Assembly: GCF_032062135.1 (NCBI RefSeq)
Contig: NC_092862.1
Coordinates: 98,353,525-98,417,524, forward strand
Length of the DNA: 64,000 bases
Source: Pyxicephalus adspersus
Lineage: Eukaryota; Chordata; Amphibia; Anura; Pyxicephalidae
Reading direction: 5' to 3'
The position numbers and the translations under genes were made by a program. Under the pieces are notes generated by a model, which was not told the origin of the DNA, did not search any database, and was given only the letters and a program-made list of their open reading frames with translations. Positions within the stretch are counted from its first letter, which is position 1. Every line of letters starts with the position of its first letter. Positions 48,922 to 64,000 of this stretch are shown piece by piece.

Positions 48922-49189
48922 CAGGGGTCCCCAAACACAGACCATGAGCTGTGCTGACTTGGGCCATGGTTGTCCTTGTCATGTGCAGTCTGCACTGTGA
49001 CAGGAAGGACCTCTGTCCTCTATCTTGTCATTTTGTTATGCCAGTCACGTCAATTGGCATGATATTACAGGAGAGATGAGCCAGTTTATGTAAAATGACA
49101 AGAGAGATCACAGATTATTTCTGTCACTCCCCTGACCAGTTTCAAGGAATGCTCCTTTTGCCTGGTCTATGCAAAAAGGTTGGGGACTG
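48922..49189. mobile_element. hAT (Charlie-like) MITE
   Basis: 268 bp with ends CAGGGGTCCCCAAAC and, reverse complemented, CAGTCCCCAACCTTTTTGCA, the common hAT terminal pattern. Flanking sequences are only partly similar, so the target duplication has decayed. Confidence 0.6.
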
Positions 49190-50164
49190 CTTTGTTAAAG
49201 GACTTACAGGATATACCCTCATTCTCTTGGATGAGAGTTTCCCATGTAGTGATATGTGTACTCTTGAAGGCATAGTTCAAGGAGTACTTTAGCCAATGGA
49301 GTTACCAGAATCAACTTTTAGCAAATAAATCCTAGTAAATATTTCATTGTTAAGGGAATTGTTGGAAAACCATTGTAAGCAATATATAGTTCACATTGCA
49401 GGGCCCATCATATAAGACAAGGATTATTTGGTAAATACTGTCATTTTATATCTATAGGCAGATTAGAACCAGCAGAAGTAAATCAGATTCTTTGTACTTT
49501 ATTCTAAATGACCAGACCTTAATCAGCTCAGAATTCTAATGTTTAATTATTAAATGTATTCAGTAATAGTACTGTAAACGTGATATTTGATTGCATCATC
49601 TAAGTATATATTTGATTAGTTTTCTTATTTATTTTCAGGTTATAACAAAACAATCAGGAAAATAGGTTACCTGGTTGATTGTTGGCTACTGTATCTCCCT
49701 GCATTTCCATGATAGCAGGTTCGTGGCTAACTTTTTTTACAGTGAATTTTTAACTATTTTAACTGCTCACCTGCATAACACAGCCATGAGTGTCTCAGAG
49801 GGAACCACATTTAAAAAAAATAAAGATATGTAATGCATACAATGCATTAAATACAATATACCACAAAGCTTAAGTAAAGTATAGAACCTTTGTGCATTGG
49901 CCATATAATTGACCAAATCATTCTACAATACCAAAACTTCATTTAATTGAAGTTTGCTGGTATTTGAAAGAGTGCCAAAGTAAAACAGAGAAACTTATAC
50001 CTGCAATTTTGGAATAAATTATTTGTTGAAGAACATAACTGCAGCCTAAAAATATTTTTACAAACTAGTTATTCACAAATCATGTCCCTTTTTATGACTT
50101 TCAGTCTACATAAAAAAAAGTCCAGCACTAAATGTTCCAGTATATGGGGGAAGTATTCAGCCTG

Positions 50165-50665
50165 CCCCAAAGCGAAACTAAAGTTCTTTTACAAATGCCT
50201 GATCATGCAGGTCATTATTGCAGAAAGGGACAGGTGATGTCCCTTCTGCAATAATCTGTCTTAACTGCCGGAAAACTCTGGATTTCTGGCGATATGGCTG
50301 AGCTGCGCAATTGAGGTATCAACTCTGGTTGCCAGGGAAACCCAGCAATCACTGCGTTCCTTGCGTGTGCCTGGGATAAATGAATGTCATCCTGGCATGG
50401 CCAATTAAGATGACTATAGATTGTCTCTGGGAGGAAGAAGAGAAGAAAGATGACAAGGCTCTGCAATTGAACTTGGATAGAGTCATAGAGGTTTACATCT
50501 GCTTAAACTTTTTTGTAAAAGACATGCCTCTGGTGATACCTATCACAGTCTGTGTCATGTCAGGAAATTTAAAGCTCTCAACTGGCTGGTGTTATAGCAA
50601 CTTTGGATCTAAATAGGGCGGCACAATCATTACCTGTAAAGGATAGAAGAATTTAGTTCTGCTTA
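50165..50665. repeat. Dispersed repeat, longest copy
   Basis: It opens GCGAAACTAAAGTTCTTTTA. A stem follows at 50216-50254 (ATTGCAGAAAGGGACA / TGTCCCTTCTGCAAT). It then carries GCCAATTAAGATGACTATAG, a purine-rich stretch and a closing TTTAGTTCTGCTTA. It shares landmarks in order with 29999-30280 and the stem with 13855-13965. Confidence 0.55.
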
Positions 50666-51291
50666 ATGGGTAAAACAGTCCTGTGTAAGTAGTGGAAACA
50701 TTTTCAGTTATTATGAAAACCTATTTAAAGCAAACCATAATAAAAAGTGAAAAGATGGATAAATAGTGACATAATTCATGAGTATAGTAAAAATATGTTT
50801 TATGCTTTCTCTTGAAAAACACAGCACTGCGCCTTTGGAATTGCATATAAGATGAATAAAGAGTTTTTGAGTGGCTCATAAGTATATATAGCATCAAATA
50901 GACAAATGTACAAACCACATTACACAAACATAGTGAGGTATAAGTAAAGTACAGGTAAATCCATGCAGAATACAACTGACAGCTAAACTAAAGTGGGTTT
51001 GCTGTCTTGCTTACATTTTAAAGATAACTGACTAATATGGAGACAGGCAAAATGGTGTTAACTGCTGTGTTTTTTAACTATAAATTGGGAAACTACGACA
51101 TAAACATAAAATATTTTAATTGGAAAATGTAGGTAGATCTAGCGCAATGAGACATTTAAAAATAAAAGTTCTTTTTAACATCAAATATACATTCACATAT
51201 CCATTCGTAAAAATACAAATTGATTAAAACAAAAAAACACTTACTGTAACATTAAGATAATGCTTTATAATAACACCCTTTGTAACTAAAA

Positions 51292-51312
51292 TTTGATTGA
51301 TAATCAATCAAA
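51292..51312. repeat. Near-perfect palindrome
   Basis: TTTGATTGAT and ATCAATCAAA are separated by a single A, giving 10-bp arms. No known regulator site is implied. Confidence 0.7.
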
Positions 51313-53437
51313 ACATTTTTAATGAACACCAATCGACTTATTTAACAGAGAATGCAATGAACAACATGCTAAATGCAACATAGAGTAGCTAGTGATGAGC
51401 GTTAGGCATTTACTGTTTGATTACATGATTCATTCCCAATAATTGCCCAGGATACTGTACTTTGCACAAAGCACTTTGCTCCTTGCACTGTTTTGAAAGC
51501 CTGATAAATGTTTAAGATAAGACAAGCTCCTGTATCCATGTTTAACACCATTCATGCACTGCTCCAATTAACAAAATATGCCATAGTGGTATTGCAAAAG
51601 ACAGGGAGATAACCAACATAGTAACTGGCCCATTGGATAATATGTAAAGATTTGATAATGACAGATACCATATCCAAAAATAGGAATGTTAAGAAGATAG
51701 CTAAAATAAAAAAATGCATTATGTGGGTAAAATGATAACATGTAGATTGACATGACAATGGAGAAGGCTGTGGATCATCTAAAGGAAACCCCTGTTCAAA
51801 CATAACTGTGCCTTTCCATTCTCCCTCCAGCCTAATGCCTGCATAGTATAACTAACATCAAGGAGTATGATCAACAAGGTAATGTCTTACAAGACAGAGC
51901 ACATATATGGTGGATACTATACCACATGAATGTACAATCATTTGTTATTGTAGAGAGTTAGCCCAATTCACCTTTGGAAGATGGTATGATGAGACTCTTT
52001 TCTTCCTTATGTGTTTTAATGTGCTCAAAATCAACATAAAAAAGGCAAAGCAGCTTTGGGTAATTCAGAAAAAGTTTGAAGCATCCCTGGAATGACTCAC
52101 TAGCAAATCAAAGCAACTTTGGAAAAGGTTAAAAACCTATGCAAGAATACTACCTTTGAGCTTGATCCCAATAAAAGGTTAGATGGCTAAATAAAAGCCT
52201 GTGGTGTATTCTTAGTAAATAGTGACAGCTGATACCCTGCCTCAAGAGCTTTATTCTTTTCCTATTTCTTTTCTACATATAGTTGATTTTTTATTTCCAT
52301 TTATATTTCTTTAAAAAGATCATCAGTATTCACTGCAGGTGGTAATATACAGATGTACTAAAACTGCAGTACATCATATTCCTCAGTTTGTAATTTCTTA
52401 GCTGGCAATGATCACACAGCATTACATAGGTTACTTTTGACTAATTTACAGTACCAGGCATGAGTTTACGAAATGCTAGCTAGTAGTAGTTAGTCACTTT
52501 CCACTGGACTTGTTTTTGTAATGTTGGGGACGTTTCACAGCTTTGCCACTTTACCAGCTCTACCAGCATAGGAAGATACACTAAATGCTATCTGCTCTTG
52601 GAACTTTAAAACTTACTTTAGATTAAATTGATTTTTTGTTTGCATAGAACATTTAGGGTGATTTTTGGAACTTGAAGAAAATAAATACCATTTCTCATCC
52701 AATAAATATTTTCTTTTTTTTACATACACATAGTAATTATGTCTCCAGGTCCACCCATCTAACCTTATATGTATGTATGCATGATATAAATATATGTATG
52801 GTAATGCTGTGTTTTGCTTGTGTTTATATTTATGCACAAATTTACATTCTAAATACTCAAATATATACATGTCATCCAATGAACCAGTCTGAAAACAGAT
52901 ATATGAAATGTCACAGGAAAATACCCATCAATCACCAAATAAAATTTTAAGACTTAATGTAGTGCTAACTTCTTTTGCTGATACAAGACAGTTGAGGATA
53001 ATCCTTAGCTTTACTTTAAACTTTAGTGAAGATCTCATGCTATAATTACAGCATATTATATATCTACTTACTTAGAAATATCCACAATACCGCTCAACTT
53101 GGACAAACACACAAAAAGACAAAAATGTGCAAGAATATCTATACAATATAAAAAAAAACCCACAGGAATTAAAAAAAAACTATTTGACACAAATTAAAAA
53201 AAAATCTTGCAGAACATTTCTATATATAAAAGTATTAAAGGTTTATCTTTGAACCACTGAAGAGAAATGCCAGTTTTGGTCAATACAGACTCAACTGTGC
53301 AATATTTTTTTAAAGTTCACTTGTAGTGTTGTAAGCTTACACTTATTAAACTAGGGTCCGTTGTTCCCAAGTGTTTCTTAAAAACCCAACTGTGTCCCAA
53401 TAGGCAGAATGTTAGGAATGCTACCACCAACTTGTGG

Positions 53438-61105
<7,668 letters not shown>

Positions 61106-64000
61106 CTAAAATGAACAAGCAAGGCAAAATAAAAAAATTAATAAATCTTTTCTGATAAAAAAAATGCTATATATAAAATGGTATTATTGAAAGAAATCAA
61201 GCAGTAATGGTAATCATGTTTTAATTTCTCATAATGCCCACTTTAAGCTTTCTGCAGCTTGTGAATTATGGTAAAAGCTGCATTTTTCATTATTTAAGAT
61301 CTCTGCTTTTATCTGAAAATGAAGTTCAACCCTTGGAAAGCAATATTTTTTTATTTCAAGCACAGGATAAATGAAAATAATAAACAGGTGTATAAATGCA
61401 AAACAAAGTTTAATGGAAAAACTCCAGACAGGTATAAAATCTCCCTTCAGAAAGTAATACTAAGGCAGAAGTAAAAATCAGGCAATTTACTGTTAAGTAA
61501 GCAAATGGTAAAAAAACAACCTTTATTTTACCAAATGTGTTTACTGGTAGCTTGCGAAACCTGACATTTACCAAGAACGTATTTACAGGCATTGCCTAAC
61601 TTCATGGAAACTTTGTCATGTGAAGACGACATTTCTTATGTTTCAGCTATTGTTTCTGTATTACTTGCAACATGTATTCTGTATTTTCTTTCTCAACAAG
61701 TGGGATATGCTAAATATGATAAGTAACATGTATATAAATGCTATATTTTGACCCTATCTGACTGGGGCTTTCTACAGCTTATAGTAGATATGGTGCCACA
61801 GATCTCTTGGCAATGGTCCTGCAACCATGAATTGTTTGCATAACACTCAGACATCTGCAAATCTCGAGGCAGGGCTGGCACCAGGCTGCATTCCTAAGAA
61901 ACATCTTCCAACACTTGTTTCAATGTGTACAACAGTTTTCCTGTAATATGGCTTTTTTTTAGAATAACACTAATTAATCTTTGCACAATACCTTATAGCA
62001 AGCACTTTATTCTATATGCTTAAATCACTGCAAAAGCAAATTTAGAGTGGATCCATAAATATCTGCATTCAGAGGGTCGAAATGAAAAATCTTATCAAAT
62101 AAATAACGTTTATTGTGCTTATATTTTGGCTTTCCTGGTGCATCATTTCCCCCTTATCAAAGATGTTAAAAACCCTTTCTGTTTGCATGATAAATTTTAT
62201 TTTTGAACCTTGGATCTCTGTGTGCAATGCAGGCGGATAATGGGTGGTGGGAGAAGCCAGCAGGGTACATTGCTTCCTAAAAATATAACAGAACTTTGAC
62301 ACCGTGCTTCTGCCCTCAGACCTGATGCCAGCAGTGGGCTGGTTCTTGGATGGATATCAGTCTGGAGGAGTAGGCATTGCTAGGCTGGCTGTACTTGCAT
62401 TAGGAGCACCCAAGGTAATGCTCATATGTGATTGAAAAAAAAATGAAATTTAATGCATAAAAATAGAATCATGCATGTACATCCTCTAGCAAGGAGATGA
62501 GGTTAGCTGTATCTGACTTTGGGTAGCTTTTAATGCACACTGTCAGAAGCTCACTGAATGCAGTGCCAGAACAGGAAAGGAGTCTGTGCAATTTTGCAAG
62601 ACTTGGGATAAGGCTGGAATTCAGCTTTAAGTTGTCTGAAGAAAAGGAATCATATAGTATTTAATTCTTGGCTGGTGCTCTAATTTGACTGCTGAAATTT
62701 GGCTCATTTTTATCTTTTTTGTGTCTTTTATTTTGTTTTTGCTGCGATCAATTCATTTACTTAATATTTCATGTTTTGTGTATCTACCTATTTCTTTGAG
62801 TGTAAAGCAATTTCCAATAATTCTCCACTGAGCCAAAATCTTGTGTTCCCCTTTTTGGTAGCACATACCAGTAAGATTTTATGCAAACAACTACAACCAA
62901 ACTACAGTCAAAACACTTTATTTTGAACTGGATCGAGAGCATTTACCCTGCCAGAAAAGGAAGTGATAGAAATTCTACAACAGTCATCTAGACAAGAACA
63001 GATTTTCAGTTTAAAGAACAAAAAGGTGTATTTAGTGCTGTTTTTTCCCATTGACAACTGCAACCCCTCATTTCAAGTAAAAATTGTCAATTTGACAGGA
63101 AATAAGAAATGTTTCTAGAAGGGTCACAGACAAAAACAAAAACAACATAAATTTTAATTTGTACCCATGCAACTAAAAATGTCTAAAGTAAGGCTTAAAA
63201 TATTGTATACAGTTATAGCTTTTATCAACTTAAGTACTGACTACTATAGAGTGTACAATCTCATACATAACACTCATAAAACTGCTATAAATCTTACAGT
63301 AACCAGGTATTATGCAGAGAAAACACCATATTTACCCAAGAAAAGCTTTTGCTGGCTGCTTCCTGTGGGTCTAGATGAGGTGTTAGCATACTAATTTTAG
63401 AGGCAGCAGAAGTTAGCAAAGCCATATTTACTGGAATCCTTCCTTTTATGGCTTACTATAGCAAGAGATATTGTGGGAATCAGGTGGTTAAAATTTAGTA
63501 TGTGGGTTGGGAACGGCATTATGTGGAGCCAGTCCAATACATTAAATGTTTTACAAATGCTGCTCACATTTATACACTGGAAGTAATCACCTTCTATACT
63601 GTGCCACCATCTAACCATACCTACAGGTTTCCTAATAAACAGTCAACATTATATAGAAAGACACATATTTAACAATCCATATTTCCTCATATTTCCTTCA
63701 TGTAACTACAATTTGATGTTATTTAAAAATCTTACTTTCACTCGATATACAAAAGAAACTCCAAAGCAAATTCATTCTAGCTTGTAACAAATATATAAAA
63801 AAAACTACTGTATGTGTGTTGCCAATCATGCAATTAAAGCTATTGTGTTACTTGCAAATTCTGAGACTGATCAAATTACATTCTAGGTATTTCCATTTGT
63901 GTAACTCTAACCATGATGAAGGTACAGAGGTTAGCTTTGGTATTCTCTAAGGTGAACACTGGGCTATTTCTGTTGTTAGTTTTATGCTTTTATTTAAATA
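61106..64000 (-). other. EGFR: EGFR intron 19 (partial)
   Basis: Nearly 2.9 kb to the window edge. I searched by eye for exon 19 (ELREATSP-type coding) on the minus strand and did not find it, so the intron continues beyond the window. No repeat family was recognised here. Confidence 0.8.

Larger units (their letters stand above)
33110..53437. other. LANCL2-EGFR intergenic region and EGFR 3' flank
   Basis: About 20 kb with no recognised host exon. It carries transposon relics (35430-36100, 36457-36770, 38915-39245, 40225-40524, 40590-42771, 47883-48130, 48922-49189, 50165-50665) among AT-rich unassigned sequence. Its right end includes the EGFR 3' UTR, whose limit I could not set because no hexamer stands out. 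Sections such as 42900-47880 and 50670-53400 show only simple AT-rich DNA. Confidence 0.6.

Noticed and set aside
61106..64000. EGFR exon 19
   Set aside because: No stretch on the minus strand encodes the expected helix C segment, so it must lie beyond the window.

Overview
The window is nuclear DNA of a vertebrate and most likely an anuran amphibian. The evidence is intron-split vertebrate genes, AT-rich non-coding sequence, and a dense load of small Tc1/mariner, PIF-Harbinger and hAT transposons of kinds common in frog genomes. The species cannot be fixed from the sequence. I see no operons, CRISPR arrays, rRNA or tRNA genes.

Three genes form the VOPP1 - LANCL2 - EGFR block, with the relative orientations known at human 7p11.2. 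On the + strand, 4026-4201 is the last coding exon of VOPP1, followed by its 3' UTR and a candidate poly(A) signal near 4766. On the - strand, LANCL2 is complete: nine coding exons between 32983 (ATG) and 14578 (stop), 442 codons, all splice phases compatible. Also on the - strand, EGFR is partial: exons 20-28 (human numbering) between 61105 and 53438, giving 448 residues from the end of helix C of the kinase domain to the C-terminus. The rest of EGFR lies beyond the right edge, which falls in intron 19.

Layout: 1-4025 VOPP1 intron with an eroded L1-type LINE and a Tigger-like element; 4202-about 5220 VOPP1 3' UTR and flank; to about 14150 intergenic sequence with a Tc1 relic; 14578-32983 LANCL2, its introns carrying MITEs, satellites and foldbacks; 32780-33110 GC-rich LANCL2 first exon and promoter side; 33110-53437 a long intergenic stretch with a decayed Tc1-like transposase, three or four PIF-Harbinger MITEs, hAT MITEs and a dead mariner nested in a foldback element; 53438-61105 EGFR 3' half; 61106-64000 EGFR intron 19.

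The genes are not a pathway. EGFR is a receptor tyrosine kinase, LANCL2 a cytosolic and membrane-bound LanC-like glutathione-adduct enzyme, VOPP1 a small vesicular membrane protein with PPxY tails. Their co-location is ancestral synteny. I found no convincing undescribed system. The best leads are a Tyr-to-His change in the EGFR endocytic YRAL motif, the shortened LANCL2 C-terminus, and the nested and shared-core transposon structures.
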